Source of the DNA: a virus
Direction: 5' to 3' (one strand)
Length of the DNA: 25,679 bases
Virus record (IMG/VR): IMGVR_UViG_3300043446_005743
Coordinates: 1-25,679 of that record
Positions within the stretch are counted from its first letter, which is position 1. Each line of letters starts with the position of its first letter. The notes below the pieces were generated by a model, which worked only from the letters and a program-made list of their open reading frames with translations, was not told the DNA's origin and did no database searches. The position numbers and the translations under genes are program-made. This document shows, in pieces, positions 7,470-16,137 of this stretch.

Positions 7470-7651
7470 GTAGCAAATACAACAAATTTGTAGAAGTTAT
7501 AAAAATTGTGGAAACCATGAGCTCTCAGGATGTGGGAGAGTTGGTATTGTTACTAAAGGAAACAAAACACAGAAGACAAGAATGTCAGCAAAGTATCAGA
7601 GCCAAATGGCTCGTATCCAGAAAAGATCTGCACCCTGTATGCAAAACATAA
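7466..7651 (+). CDS. Small hypothetical protein upstream of sbcD-like gene
   Basis: This 61-residue protein appears helical in its first half (KFVEVIKIVETMSSQDVGEL) with a basic tail. It starts in an ATGA overlap with the previous gene, a good sign that it is translated. Its 3' end overlaps the sbcD-like gene by 13 bases if that gene starts at 7639, or by 70 bases if it starts at 7582. No family is recognised. Confidence 0.6.
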   Translation: MSSKYNKFVEVIKIVETMSSQDVGELVLLLKETKHRRQECQQSIRAKWLVSRKDLHPVCKT

Positions 7652-8739
7652 GGTTTATAGCGTTTAGTGACCAGCACTTAGAGTCAAAGCTTTACAACAT
7701 TCCGGAACTTGAGCAGGACAATAGAGACCTGTTCAAAATGGCGGTAGATAAAGCGATTGAGTTAGATGTTGATTATTTGGTAAGTGTGGGTGACTTGTTT
7801 GATAATAACAAGCCATCATCAGACACTATCAAATTCGTTTCAGGTCAAATAGCACGATTAAAGCCTGGTGTGGCCGTAGCCATTGCTGGAGACCACAGCA
7901 AACCCATAAACGGCTCCACCTGGGAGAATGTTTGTGGGTTCAAACCTATCAGTAGTGTACCTGAGTTTGCTGGTGTGGACTACAGCGATAACCCTGCAGA
8001 CGTTATCCACAACATCAATCACCAGCTACTCGGTAAACCTCGAGACACAGTAAAGTTCATCTTCATGCACCAACAGGTGCCAGAGTTATGGCCGTTCTGC
8101 GAAGACAAGAAAAAGATCAGTATTAAAGATATAGACTTCTCCAATCAATGCGGAAGTATTGAAGGATTATTCCTAGGGGATATCCACATACGCAGAAGCA
8201 TTGAATATTGGGACGTAAACTGCAAAAAAAATCTTTTTGCAGGCTACTGTGGCAGCCTTGGTGTGACCGCAGCCAACGAAACAGAGAAGCCTGGATTATA
8301 TTACCATGACGGAGATAAGCTCACTAATATTACTTACGAACTACCGAGGAAATATGTAACGATCGATATTCATGAACATGTTGCAGAATCAGCATATTTA
8401 TCTAAGTTTAAAAAAACATATGAAGAATATACAAAAGAAAGTAAACGCCCTGTTTTCTTGATTAAACTGCACAACGGTGCAGATATAGGAAACCATTTAA
8501 ACTTTCTTTACGATATTGGTTATGTGCGTGTGAGTAAGGTTAAAAAAGATAAAGATGGTGCAGAAGAGCTTATTAACATTCGAAGTGAATTAAAAACAAC
8601 TGAAAGGTTTCAGGATGTTTTGAAACAACTAACAAAAGACTCCAAAAATCGTGAGCAGCTTCACGATTTGACCTACAAACTATTAACATCTGAAGACACC
8701 AAGTCGGTGTTGGACGAATTCAAACAAAACAAATTGTAA
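7639..8739 (+). CDS. SbcD/Mre11-like nuclease subunit (gp47-type)
   Basis: This calcineurin-like metallophosphoesterase is the likely nuclease partner of the SbcC-like ATPase at 12153-14210. Starting at the ATG at 7639 puts the first strand, MQNIRFIAFSDQH, at the N-terminus as usual; an upstream ATG at 7582 would add 19 atypical residues. Metal-site motifs in order are D11-x-H13, GDLFD at 51-55, GDHS at 84-87 where most relatives have GNHD, H144 in FMHQQ, and GDIH at 180-183 where many have GHxH. At 366 residues it is near the usual length. SbcCD/gp46-gp47 complexes resect and process DNA ends during phage recombination. Unusually, eight genes separate it from the SbcC gene. Confidence 0.88.
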   Translation: MQNIRFIAFSDQHLESKLYNIPELEQDNRDLFKMAVDKAIELDVDYLVSVGDLFDNNKPSSDTIKFVSGQIARLKPGVAVAIAGDHSKPINGSTWENVCGFKPISSVPEFAGVDYSDNPADVIHNINHQLLGKPRDTVKFIFMHQQVPELWPFCEDKKKISIKDIDFSNQCGSIEGLFLGDIHIRRSIEYWDVNCKKNLFAGYCGSLGVTAANETEKPGLYYHDGDKLTNITYELPRKYVTIDIHEHVAESAYLSKFKKTYEEYTKESKRPVFLIKLHNGADIGNHLNFLYDIGYVRVSKVKKDKDGAEELINIRSELKTTERFQDVLKQLTKDSKNREQLHDLTYKLLTSEDTKSVLDEFKQNKL

Positions 8740-8743
8740 AATT

Positions 8744-9184
8744 ATGCAAAAAATCACAGAAGCCGAAGTATTAGCAATTTTGGAAGAACTTTACCTGGAA
8801 GGAAGGGTTTCCAAATCTATGGTGGACGGAGAGGAAGCTTATCAACTAATAGACAAAAGCCCTAGCAGTAACCTCAAAATGGACAGCAAACCTACTCAAG
8901 GAGTAAGTTTTAACTTGCTTCAAGGGCACAACCCCCCAATCCCTTATAGACTTATGGGTTGGCGCAACGAAGGCTATGAGGTCACAGGTGTAAAAGGAGT
9001 ACGTCAGATATCCAGATTCTTCCCCATGAGCGAAAAGGAAGAAGCCAAGAAATATTTGCTTGAGCTTGATAATGGTAATTTGTGGCATAGTGAAGCCTCC
9101 GATTATACAGATCCGGACTACGGAGTATTTACCGGAAGGCGTAAGCGTGTCCACATACTTACACCAGACGCATTATACAAATAA
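8744..9184 (+). CDS. Hypothetical protein with winged-helix-like N-terminus
   Basis: The 146-residue protein begins 4 bases after the sbcD-like stop. Residues about 3-38 (EAEVLAILEELYLEGRVSK followed by DGEEAYQL) have the spacing of a recognition helix plus wing in a winged helix-turn-helix, so DNA binding is possible but unproven. The remainder, including YRLMGWRNEGYEV and LLELDNGNLWHSEASDY, is not recognised. The A/T-rich leader has no Shine-Dalgarno sequence. Confidence 0.7.
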   Translation: MQKITEAEVLAILEELYLEGRVSKSMVDGEEAYQLIDKSPSSNLKMDSKPTQGVSFNLLQGHNPPIPYRLMGWRNEGYEVTGVKGVRQISRFFPMSEKEEAKKYLLELDNGNLWHSEASDYTDPDYGVFTGRRKRVHILTPDALYK

Positions 9185-9188
9185 AGTT

Positions 9189-9860
9189 ATGAGTGAAACA
9201 AACTTTAATAATGCGTTTTTGCTAGGGTATTACGGCAGCGATATTACTCATGCCTGCTCTGCTTGGACCAGCACAAGCCGAGACTTAACAGAAGAGAAGA
9301 AAGCTAGAATCCCTGCACTTCTAAAGATGCTAGCTGATAATGGTCATGAAACGCCCTTTGAAAAGAGTGCGTTACATTTCCTTGTAAACACAGACATCGC
9401 ATCACACATACATATTCTAAAGCACCGTATAGGTGTGAGTGTTAACGCAGAGAGCGCAAGATATAAAGAGCTCAAGGAAGATAAAACATATATTCCTCTA
9501 GACTGGTCAGGAATTAAAGTCACATCCCTGCCAGGAGCCTCCGAGGATTTAACTTGGGGGGAGTTACTGAAAAGTTATACTGATCTAGGTAACACTTACT
9601 ACCATGCAGCCTTAGCTGACCTTGAGGCTAAGCTGGGAAGAAAGCGGGCAAAAGAGTCTGCCCGCTACTTCAAAACATACAGCTCCAAACTGGAAGCTGA
9701 CGTTCAATTCAACTTCAGGAGTTTTGTGCATTTCCTGAGGCTAAGAAACAGCGATGACGCACAGGTGGAAATCAGAGATATTGCCACCACAATGCTAACT
9801 GCAGTAAAAACCATTCCAAACAACCCATTCGAACACACATTAGCAGCATTTAACTTATGA
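9189..9860 (+). CDS. thyX: Flavin-dependent thymidylate synthase ThyX
   Basis: This is a 223-residue ThyX, which methylates dUMP to dTMP using FAD, NADPH and methylenetetrahydrofolate. The ThyX signature region reads KHRIGVSVNAESARY at residues 78-92, corresponding to the RHR-x7-S motif that binds FAD and dUMP. The first Arg is Lys here, and eight rather than seven residues separate R80 from S89. ETPFEKSALHFLV near residue 56 is the usual preceding helix. I choose the ATG at 9189 (context TTATGAGT); the frame is open upstream but that part overlaps the preceding gene. It would enlarge the dTTP pool for phage DNA synthesis. The stop overlaps the next start in ATGA. Confidence 0.93.
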   Translation: MSETNFNNAFLLGYYGSDITHACSAWTSTSRDLTEEKKARIPALLKMLADNGHETPFEKSALHFLVNTDIASHIHILKHRIGVSVNAESARYKELKEDKTYIPLDWSGIKVTSLPGASEDLTWGELLKSYTDLGNTYYHAALADLEAKLGRKRAKESARYFKTYSSKLEADVQFNFRSFVHFLRLRNSDDAQVEIRDIATTMLTAVKTIPNNPFEHTLAAFNL

Positions 9861-10186
9861 GTACCAGATCATTTATAGCCATAAAGAACAACCACACAAA
9901 CCACGACGCAGTGTATTGCCATTTTGACGGCTATCCTGACGGTGTAGGAAAGATGTTAAAAGAGCACTATACTGAGCCACAAAAAATCAAAGAATTGCTA
10001 GCTAACGGAGATATGTCTTCGTTAGGCGAAACAGTACAAAAAACTGTTTTCTATAAAGATCGCGGCGAAGATCTACACATCACAAAAACAAGAAGTTTTG
10101 ACGAATTGGTAGATAGAGCCAGAAGCGTAGGAGCTGAATACGTTTATCTTTTCAGCGATAGCGTCTGGGATTATTTTAAATGCTGA
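9857..10186 (+). CDS. Conserved phage protein (MSTRSFIAI family)
   Basis: The 109-residue protein opens with MSTRSFIAIKN and continues with a YCHFDGYPDGVGKML segment, then ELLANGDMSSLGE and a C-terminal Tyr-rich strand. This is a plan I know from many phage and bacterial hypothetical proteins with the 'IYCHxDGYP' motif; their function is not established. The start is fixed by the ATGA overlap with thyX. Confidence 0.8.
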   Translation: MSTRSFIAIKNNHTNHDAVYCHFDGYPDGVGKMLKEHYTEPQKIKELLANGDMSSLGETVQKTVFYKDRGEDLHITKTRSFDELVDRARSVGAEYVYLFSDSVWDYFKC

Positions 10187-10211
10187 ACAAATTAAAGCGA
10201 GGTTTAATATC

Positions 10212-10727
10212 ATGATTGAAGAACTTAAAACTAAATATCCTGAGCTGTTCAGCGAAGGTGAAATGGAACCTATCAACTTGTTCGGTATCGAATGCGATGA
10301 AGGATGGGTTGATATAATTCGCAACACGTGCTCACATTTATACAGTGGGTACAAACAAGCTAAAAACAGCTATGAGTATTGGCGGAAACAAGCCGCAGAG
10401 CCAAGCGATAAATATAAGCCAGAAGAAATTGAAGAGCATCTCGATAAGCATCTTGCACGTTTAAGTCTAGCTGAATCTAATATACCTAAAATAGAGCAGA
10501 TCAAAGAGAAATTTGGCGCATTACGCATATATACCTCAACATATAATGACTATGCCAGAGGTGTGCTGGATATGGCAGAAAGTATGAGTGAGAATATATG
10601 CGAAGTCTGCGGTAACAAAGGCATGCTATATCCCTTCAGCTGGATGAAGACACTATGCACTGATCACGCTGAAGCTCGATATGGTGAAAAAGCAAAAAAG
10701 TACCAAGAAGAGCAAAAAAACAAATAA
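10212..10727 (+). CDS. Conserved phage protein with treble-clef-like zinc site
   Basis: The 171-residue protein carries FGIECDEGWVDII near residue 24 and IKEKFGALRIY near 97. A probable zinc site uses C130, C133, C149 and H152 (CEVCG ... LCTDH). The pattern 'GW ... KEKFGxLR ... MAExMS ... CExCG ... W.KTLC..H' recurs in many phage proteins of unknown function. A structural zinc or nucleic-acid binding role is plausible. The gene is separated by 25 bases from its upstream neighbour and the C-terminus is Lys/Glu-rich. Confidence 0.78.
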   Translation: MIEELKTKYPELFSEGEMEPINLFGIECDEGWVDIIRNTCSHLYSGYKQAKNSYEYWRKQAAEPSDKYKPEEIEEHLDKHLARLSLAESNIPKIEQIKEKFGALRIYTSTYNDYARGVLDMAESMSENICEVCGNKGMLYPFSWMKTLCTDHAEARYGEKAKKYQEEQKNK

Positions 10728-10732
10728 ATTAT

Positions 10733-11035
10733 ATGGTATCTACAGGTTTCCCTGGTGACAGTGATCCGCGAGATGAAATTCCTGACCCTCCCTGCTGTGA
10801 GTGGTGCGATGACCCCATGGAATGGGAGGGAGACGCGGAATATGATAGTGATACGGGAAGAGTGGTAGCATGCGGAGGCAGTTTTAGTTGCGTAAACTCG
10901 AGCTGCCCCGAAAAAAACCAGCATGTAAGAGCATTACATAACAAACTCTCAAATGTGAGATTTGCGCTGGTTACGCAAAAAACAGACATATCTGAAGAAC
11001 TAAAGAAAAAACTATTAACAATACTAGACAGCTAA
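10733..11035 (+). CDS. Cys-rich hypothetical protein
   Basis: This 100-residue protein has a Pro/Asp-rich start and cysteines at 21, 22, 25, 47, 53 and 58. CCEWC and CVNSSC could form a zinc-ribbon-like site, although spacing is irregular. The C-terminal third looks helical (ISEELKKKLLTIL). No family is recognised. It lies 5 bases after the previous zinc-site protein and 3 bases before the next gene, so it is very likely co-transcribed. Confidence 0.65.
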   Translation: MVSTGFPGDSDPRDEIPDPPCCEWCDDPMEWEGDAEYDSDTGRVVACGGSFSCVNSSCPEKNQHVRALHNKLSNVRFALVTQKTDISEELKKKLLTILDS

Positions 11036-11038
11036 AAA

Positions 11039-11242
11039 ATGACCGACAACCTATTCCATAAAATAGATATTAGCGAATTAGAAGAGCAGAAGAAGGCTTT
11101 GACTGACTTAAGCCTGATCATGTCCAAGCTTTCTCCTATACTGCACGATATCTACATATCAAAAATAGAAGATACCATAGGCTTTATTGACAGCGCTCAA
11201 GCTTATATCAAGGAAACACTAAAAGCTCCTGTCGAATTATGA
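11039..11242 (+). CDS. Small helical hypothetical protein
   Basis: The 67-residue protein is predicted by eye to be almost wholly helical (ISELEEQKKALTDLSLIM, later ISKIEDTIGFIDSAQAYI), suggesting a small helical bundle or coiled-coil partner. It has no known motif. Its stop overlaps the UV endonuclease start in ATGA, which implies translational coupling. Confidence 0.65.
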   Translation: MTDNLFHKIDISELEEQKKALTDLSLIMSKLSPILHDIYISKIEDTIGFIDSAQAYIKETLKAPVEL

Positions 11243-12171
11243 ATATTATGGATAGGCGTCACGAAAATCCAAAAAAAGGTGTTTGCTGTATCGTGTTAAC
11301 GCTGGAGGAACAGGACCCGGCGTTAAAGTTCAAAACCATAACCTACAAGAGCTTTGAGAGTCTTCCTAGGGAGGAAGCGCTACAAAAGCTTGGAGATATA
11401 ATATCACACAATCTCAAGGTTACGCAAGAAGCTATACGATATTGTGGGAACAATCACTTGAACTACCGACTCTCTTCAAGTATTTTCCCGCTACTAACAT
11501 ACGATAAGGCAGAAGTTTCTCTGGAAGATCTGCCTAACGCGGCTCAAATAGATAATGAGATTGAGCTCCTTCGCGATACTGTTAAGGTATCTGGAGTGAG
11601 ATTGAGCACCCACCCTGACCAGTTTAACGTGCTTGCAAGCGATAACGAAGAAACCGTACTGCGCACAATACGTGAGCTAGATTTTTACGGTAAATTCATG
11701 ACACGCATTGGTTGCCCTTTGTCTCATGAGTCTCCTATTAATCTACACATGGGAAGTGCACAGAATCAGGATTGGTGGAATATATCTGATAAGTTTAACA
11801 GCAGCTTCTTAAAGCTGTCGAATGATGTGCGTTCTAGGTTAGTGCTAGAGAACGACGATAAACCTCGCTGCTGGAGCGTGAAGAAACTGCTGATGTATCT
11901 GCACCTCCCGTTAAACATACCGATCACGTTTGACTATTTGCATCACGCATGTCATCCTGATAAATTATCCGAAAAAGAAGCATTTGATATTGCCTATCAT
12001 ACATGGGGCAGGGTAAAACCACTGTTTCACTACAGCGAAGCGGCCCCAGGGCAGAATAACCCAAGAAAGCACGCAGATTACTCCACAGCCGAACCGGACA
12101 CATACGGAAAAGCTGTGGATCTAGATTACGAGTTTAAAATGAAGGAAAAGTCATGGAGCTTAAAAAAATAA
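11239..12171 (+). CDS. uvsE: UV-damage endonuclease UvdE/UvsE
   Basis: The 310-residue protein matches the UvdE/UvsE family, TIM-barrel metal-dependent endonucleases that nick DNA immediately 5' of UV photoproducts and start excision repair without UvrABC. Visible family motifs are YRLSSSIFPLL at about 76-86, STHPDQFNVL at 123-132, NLHMG at 168-172, LVLENDD at 201-207 and TFDYLHHACHP at 230-240. These hold the His, Glu and Asp residues expected as metal ligands. The length is usual for the family. The start is set by the ATGA overlap with the previous gene, although an in-frame ATG lies three codons later. It overlaps the SbcC-like gene by 19 bases, placing lesion nicking and end processing in one operon. 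Confidence 0.9.
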   Translation: MNIMDRRHENPKKGVCCIVLTLEEQDPALKFKTITYKSFESLPREEALQKLGDIISHNLKVTQEAIRYCGNNHLNYRLSSSIFPLLTYDKAEVSLEDLPNAAQIDNEIELLRDTVKVSGVRLSTHPDQFNVLASDNEETVLRTIRELDFYGKFMTRIGCPLSHESPINLHMGSAQNQDWWNISDKFNSSFLKLSNDVRSRLVLENDDKPRCWSVKKLLMYLHLPLNIPITFDYLHHACHPDKLSEKEAFDIAYHTWGRVKPLFHYSEAAPGQNNPRKHADYSTAEPDTYGKAVDLDYEFKMKEKSWSLKK

Positions 12172-14210
12172 TACTCAAAAACTTCAGGTCCCATAAGAGC
12201 CTGAGTCTTGAATTCAACGCAGGCATTACCGGTATCGTTGGAGGCAACGGTACCGGTAAGAGCAGTATTGTCGAGGCCATCATTTTCCTGTTTACAGGGG
12301 AGGGATACGGCAAAACTAAAACAGATATGCTTACCGTGGGACAGTCCAGCGGTTATGTAATTGGACACATCCTTATAGACGGTAAAGAAGCCATACTGGA
12401 GAGACATATAGATGCAGCCAAGGTTAATCTGAAGTATGACGATAAAGTCTACAAGAAGAGCAGTGAAGTTAATGAGCTTTGGGCTCAGTTATTTCAGATC
12501 GACAAGCATCTTGTGCAAAATGTAATTGTATCCAATCAGGGAGAAATATCCCTGCTTTTTAACGGAGACAATAGCACAAGAGAAAAGCTGTTCCAGAAGA
12601 TATTCATGGTACCTAATACCAATAAGATTAGAGACACTGTATGGAACAGCTATATTAAAATGGCTCCTCCAGAGTATGCGGTTAAAGATAGCTTGGAACT
12701 AAAGAGTCGGAAGCAGGAGATTGATGAATTGCTGGCCGACATAGAAAAAGCGCTACAAACCCAGGAGATGGACAAGTTACAAAATAGCTATAACTCCCTG
12801 GTAGCTAGAAAGTCGTTTATTGAGAAGGTCATTGCAGATGAGTTATTATACGGCACCCTCAAAAGTAAGCTCAATAGCCTGACCGATGAGCTTGGTAAGG
12901 TTAAAACCGAAAAAGCTACAGCGCAAGAAAGTTTAAACGCGGCAAACTATGAGGAAGCCTTGAAGTCTGTTGCGGCTATGGATATGGCTGCAACACAATT
13001 GCAGCAGAAGATTAAAACCCTGGCCGAGCTGGATGCGTTGGTACGCCCCAGCAGCAATGTATCCAAAGATGATGTGGATAGCCTTGCCTCAGAGATGGCC
13101 GAGCTCACAGGGCAGATCAACCTAAAGAAGCAGAAAATAGCCGAGCTGGGTGAAAAGTTGCAAACCTACGAACAAAAAGGTCTCGATGCTGAAACAACAT
13201 CCTGCCCCACATGCGGTGCGGAATTAAAAGACATCACCTCGATAATTAGACATATCGAGACCGAAAGAGACCAGGTGATATATGAGGCAACTCTAATCAA
13301 AACCAGTCTTGATAACGCTAAAGCTCAAAAAGAAGTAAAGCAGAAAGAATATTTGGTATTTGAAAGCTATCAGAAAAAATCAGATGAGCTTAGTTCTAAA
13401 TTATCTGCGTATGCAGATGTGAGGTACGACGCTCAACAGCATGAAGCCTTCAGGGAGCAAATCAAAAAGCATAAGCTCAACGAAGCTCTTCTATCAGGAC
13501 TAGCTAGCGCTGAAGCGCAACTACATCAAGATATCAACCAATTACAGCTTAAGTTGGCCTCCAGTACAGGTTATGATAACACAGATCCTGAAGGCGCTTC
13601 TGCCGAGTTATCAAAAATTGAGGTAGAGCTGCAGGGTGTTAACCAGCGTCTAGCTACCGTTAAGCAGCTGGAGATTGATATAGCCGTCAAGAGACAAGAA
13701 GCCTGCTCTCTTTTGGAAGAGATCAAACAAAACGAAGAGCACATAGCTAAAAATAAAAAAACATCAGATTATAAATCTATTCTTACAGAAGTATACGATA
13801 TATTTCATCCTACAAAGTTTCCTAGAGCGTTAATCCAAACCTATTCATCTACTGTGACAGAGTACATGAATGACGCGTTGACTGCGTTCGACTTCCCCTA
13901 CACGGCTAAAGTAAATGAGACTTTCGGTATTGACGTATACAATGACGAAGGCCTATTACTCCCGTCTGTATCGGGTGGACAACAGGTCATGATCGGATTC
14001 AGTCTTAGGCTTGCTTTACATAACATGTTTGTGGGAGCATTTCCATTCATGGTAATCGACGAGGGCAGTTATGGGTTAAACGCCGAGAATAGCAAAAAAT
14101 ACTTCGAAATCATCAGAAGCTTGAACAAGCACAGCAAGTTCAAGCAGGTGATAGTCATTGACCACCACCCTGAACTGAGCGAGTATGTAGACTACACAGT
14201 ACAATTATGA
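12153..14210 (+). CDS. SbcC/Rad50-like ATPase (gp46-type)
   Basis: This 685-residue SMC-like ATPase is the likely partner of the SbcD-like nuclease. Walker A GGNGTGKSS is at residues 30-38. Two coiled-coil arms flank a zinc hook C351-P-T-C354, through which Rad50 family dimers join. The ABC signature SGGQQ begins at 607, Walker B MVIDEG is at about 633-638, and the H-loop region DHH is at 670-672. The arms are short, comparable with phage gp46 rather than bacterial SbcC. A moderately good AAGGA lies 6-7 bases before the ATG, one of the few Shine-Dalgarno-like sites here, and may support re-initiation in the overlap with uvsE. It acts with SbcD in end resection and recombination-dependent replication. 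Confidence 0.93.
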   Translation: MELKKIILKNFRSHKSLSLEFNAGITGIVGGNGTGKSSIVEAIIFLFTGEGYGKTKTDMLTVGQSSGYVIGHILIDGKEAILERHIDAAKVNLKYDDKVYKKSSEVNELWAQLFQIDKHLVQNVIVSNQGEISLLFNGDNSTREKLFQKIFMVPNTNKIRDTVWNSYIKMAPPEYAVKDSLELKSRKQEIDELLADIEKALQTQEMDKLQNSYNSLVARKSFIEKVIADELLYGTLKSKLNSLTDELGKVKTEKATAQESLNAANYEEALKSVAAMDMAATQLQQKIKTLAELDALVRPSSNVSKDDVDSLASEMAELTGQINLKKQKIAELGEKLQTYEQKGLDAETTSCPTCGAELKDITSIIRHIETERDQVIYEATLIKTSLDNAKAQKEVKQKEYLVFESYQKKSDELSSKLSAYADVRYDAQQHEAFREQIKKHKLNEALLSGLASAEAQLHQDINQLQLKLASSTGYDNTDPEGASAELSKIEVELQGVNQRLATVKQLEIDIAVKRQEACSLLEEIKQNEEHIAKNKKTSDYKSILTEVYDIFHPTKFPRALIQTYSSTVTEYMNDALTAFDFPYTAKVNETFGIDVYNDEGLLLPSVSGGQQVMIGFSLRLALHNMFVGAFPFMVIDEGSYGLNAENSKKYFEIIRSLNKHSKFKQVIVIDHHPELSEYVDYTVQL

Positions 14211-14231
14211 ACAATTCACAACAAAAGTATA

Positions 14232-14447
14232 ATGCCTAACAAACTATGGTCAACAACAACCGACAAGACAAGAATGATTGAGAAACCGCCATTCGGTCCA
14301 GGTTTTTCAATAGAACAAGTTGAACTCGCTGAATCTATGGTGATAACCTTCACGGATTTTAAAGATGCTGGTGAAGACTACACCATCTTTGAGCTGTTTG
14401 ACAAGGCAGGTAAAAGTATAGCAGTAACCAAAATAGAAGGATACTAA
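14232..14447 (+). CDS. Small hypothetical protein
   Basis: The 71-residue protein appears to be a small beta-rich domain (ESMVITFTDFKDAGEDYTIF, then KSIAVTKIEGY). It lies 21 bases after the SbcC-like gene and 2 bases before the next small gene. No family is recognised; position alone ties it to the recombination genes. Confidence 0.6.
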   Translation: MPNKLWSTTTDKTRMIEKPPFGPGFSIEQVELAESMVITFTDFKDAGEDYTIFELFDKAGKSIAVTKIEGY

Positions 14448-14449
14448 TC

Positions 14450-14659
14450 ATGAAAATAAACATGCGTATGTGCAAAAAAAGCTTAAAAGCTCCGGTAGCC
14501 AACTTTATGGATACTACGGCAAAAGCCTTGGGAGTAATGGCTAAAGAGATCGCCCTGAATGCGCTGAGTGATGACTCTTCTCAGCAGGAGCGGGCGTCAG
14601 CCGACAAAGCGGAATGTCGCCGTAAGCCTGCAAAAAAACCTCAAGTTCGCAAGAAATAA
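14450..14659 (+). CDS. Small Lys/Arg-rich hypothetical protein
   Basis: The 69-residue protein has a helical, Ala-rich middle (FMDTTAKALGVMAKEIALNA) and a strongly basic tail (ECRRKPAKKPQVRKK). The tail suits nucleic-acid contact but no family is recognised. It ends 7 bases before the SF2 helicase gene, so it may be an accessory to replication. Confidence 0.55.
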   Translation: MKINMRMCKKSLKAPVANFMDTTAKALGVMAKEIALNALSDDSSQQERASADKAECRRKPAKKPQVRKK

Positions 14660-14666
14660 ATAGTTT

Positions 14667-16124
14667 ATGCAAATAGCGATGGTCCGTTTTAACCAGGGGA
14701 TAAAGATAACCCCCTGTCCGATATATATATCTAAATTTCTCAGATACCATCACAGGGAAATGAGAAGTATAGGTTATCAACGACAATGCGCGTTTGTTGA
14801 GAAACTCTTATACGTTACAGATAGCGACGGATCCGTCTACACGCTACCAGGTTTTTATCACGATCTGGTAGCGTTGGTGCATAAAAACATGGACACAGTG
14901 CTTACGACAGATCTAAGAACTCGTATGCCTGAGCCTGATTGGGAGGCCGTCAAACATATCAAGCTGCGCAAATATCAAAAAGAGCCTGCGTTAGATTTGA
15001 TATTTAAAGGTATGGAAGATAGTGGTGTCGTAAACGCTGCAGGAGGATTCGGTAAAACTCACATTCAAGCCGTCACTTATGCGGCATGGAATAAGCTTAA
15101 CACTATTCTGGCGATTCCCCTGAAGCAGGTAGCCTTACAGACACATAAGAAATTTCAGGAATTTTTTCCTGATAAACATATAGGTCTGGTAGGTGGAGGA
15201 AAGCACGACATTAGCGAAGATATCACGATAACCACATTTAAATCTCTGCGTAGTTGCGCCATAGAAAAATGCCAGCTACTTCTGGTAGACGAAATGCAGA
15301 GTGCAGGTCAAGACACGTTTCAAAACACATTAAAATTAATGCAGCCTATAAGGGTGTTTGGCTACTCAGCCACAACCGAAGGTATATTCAATAACACAGA
15401 CAAATTACTAAAAGGTTTGTTTGGAGAAGATTTAATATACTTTCCATACGAAGATGCCGAAGAGGCTGGCGCTGTAGTTCCAGGAATGGTTTATATGGTC
15501 AAGATGCCTGAAAATACCTTTTTGGATAACTACACAAGCTTTGAAAGCAAGTTAAAACACGGTATAAAAAAATGTGATAAGCGAAACGAACTTATTGGTA
15601 GGGCTTGCTCGTTGATTCCTCAGGACTGGCAAACCATAGTATTCATCGACCATGTGAAAGATCATTTGATTCCACTATATAAGCATATGCCTAAAGATAC
15701 AAAATACCTTCACAGGGAGAGCAGCAAAAAGAATGTAGGCACATTTGCACTCACAACAAAGCAACAAAACGATACAATTGAGCAATTTAGCAATAATGAG
15801 TTCAAAACACTAATTGCTTCTGATGCCTTTCGCGCAGGTGTGGACATCCCTAATTGTAGGGTTGTTGTACAGGCAAGCGGCGGAAGCAGCAAGGTGGAAG
15901 TGCTTCAGGAGGCCTACCGCGCCAGTCGTATCCTCACTCAAGAACAGATAAATAAATTTAAGTTATCTAAAAAAACACACTTTGTGCTTGTGGATTTCAT
16001 GGATAACCATGATCCTGTATTAGAAAGTATGGCTAAAAAACGTATGAGCTACTACAAGGAGCAAGGCTGGAAAGTGAGTGTGGTTGACAGTCCCGAGCAA
16101 ATAGATTGGGAAAAACAAAATTAA
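14667..16124 (+). CDS. SF2 DNA helicase (UvsW/RAD25-like)
   Basis: This 485-residue helicase has the superfamily 2 motifs in order. They are LRKYQKEPA at about 100-108, Walker A AAGGFGKTH at 124-132, a DEAD-type box VDEM at 207-210, SATT at 234-237, motif V ASDAFRAGVDIP at 384-395 and motif VI QEAYRASR at 414-421. An N-terminal region of about 90 residues precedes the motor, as in UvsW-type phage helicases that drive branch migration and convert early to late replication. Which of these roles applies cannot be decided from motifs. The next gene is a primase, so it opens the replication block. Confidence 0.9.
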   Translation: MQIAMVRFNQGIKITPCPIYISKFLRYHHREMRSIGYQRQCAFVEKLLYVTDSDGSVYTLPGFYHDLVALVHKNMDTVLTTDLRTRMPEPDWEAVKHIKLRKYQKEPALDLIFKGMEDSGVVNAAGGFGKTHIQAVTYAAWNKLNTILAIPLKQVALQTHKKFQEFFPDKHIGLVGGGKHDISEDITITTFKSLRSCAIEKCQLLLVDEMQSAGQDTFQNTLKLMQPIRVFGYSATTEGIFNNTDKLLKGLFGEDLIYFPYEDAEEAGAVVPGMVYMVKMPENTFLDNYTSFESKLKHGIKKCDKRNELIGRACSLIPQDWQTIVFIDHVKDHLIPLYKHMPKDTKYLHRESSKKNVGTFALTTKQQNDTIEQFSNNEFKTLIASDAFRAGVDIPNCRVVVQASGGSSKVEVLQEAYRASRILTQEQINKFKLSKKTHFVLVDFMDNHDPVLESMAKKRMSYYKEQGWKVSVVDSPEQIDWEKQN

Positions 16125-16137
16125 ACTATGCTAACGA

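Noticed and set aside
7582-7638. N-terminal extension of the SbcD-like protein
   Set aside because: The family's first strand begins at MQNIRFIAFSD; the extra 19 residues are atypical and overlap the preceding small gene. It cannot be fully excluded.
9060-9188. N-terminal extension of ThyX
   Set aside because: The extra region overlaps the previous gene in another frame and the ThyX fold starts naturally at the ATG at 9189.
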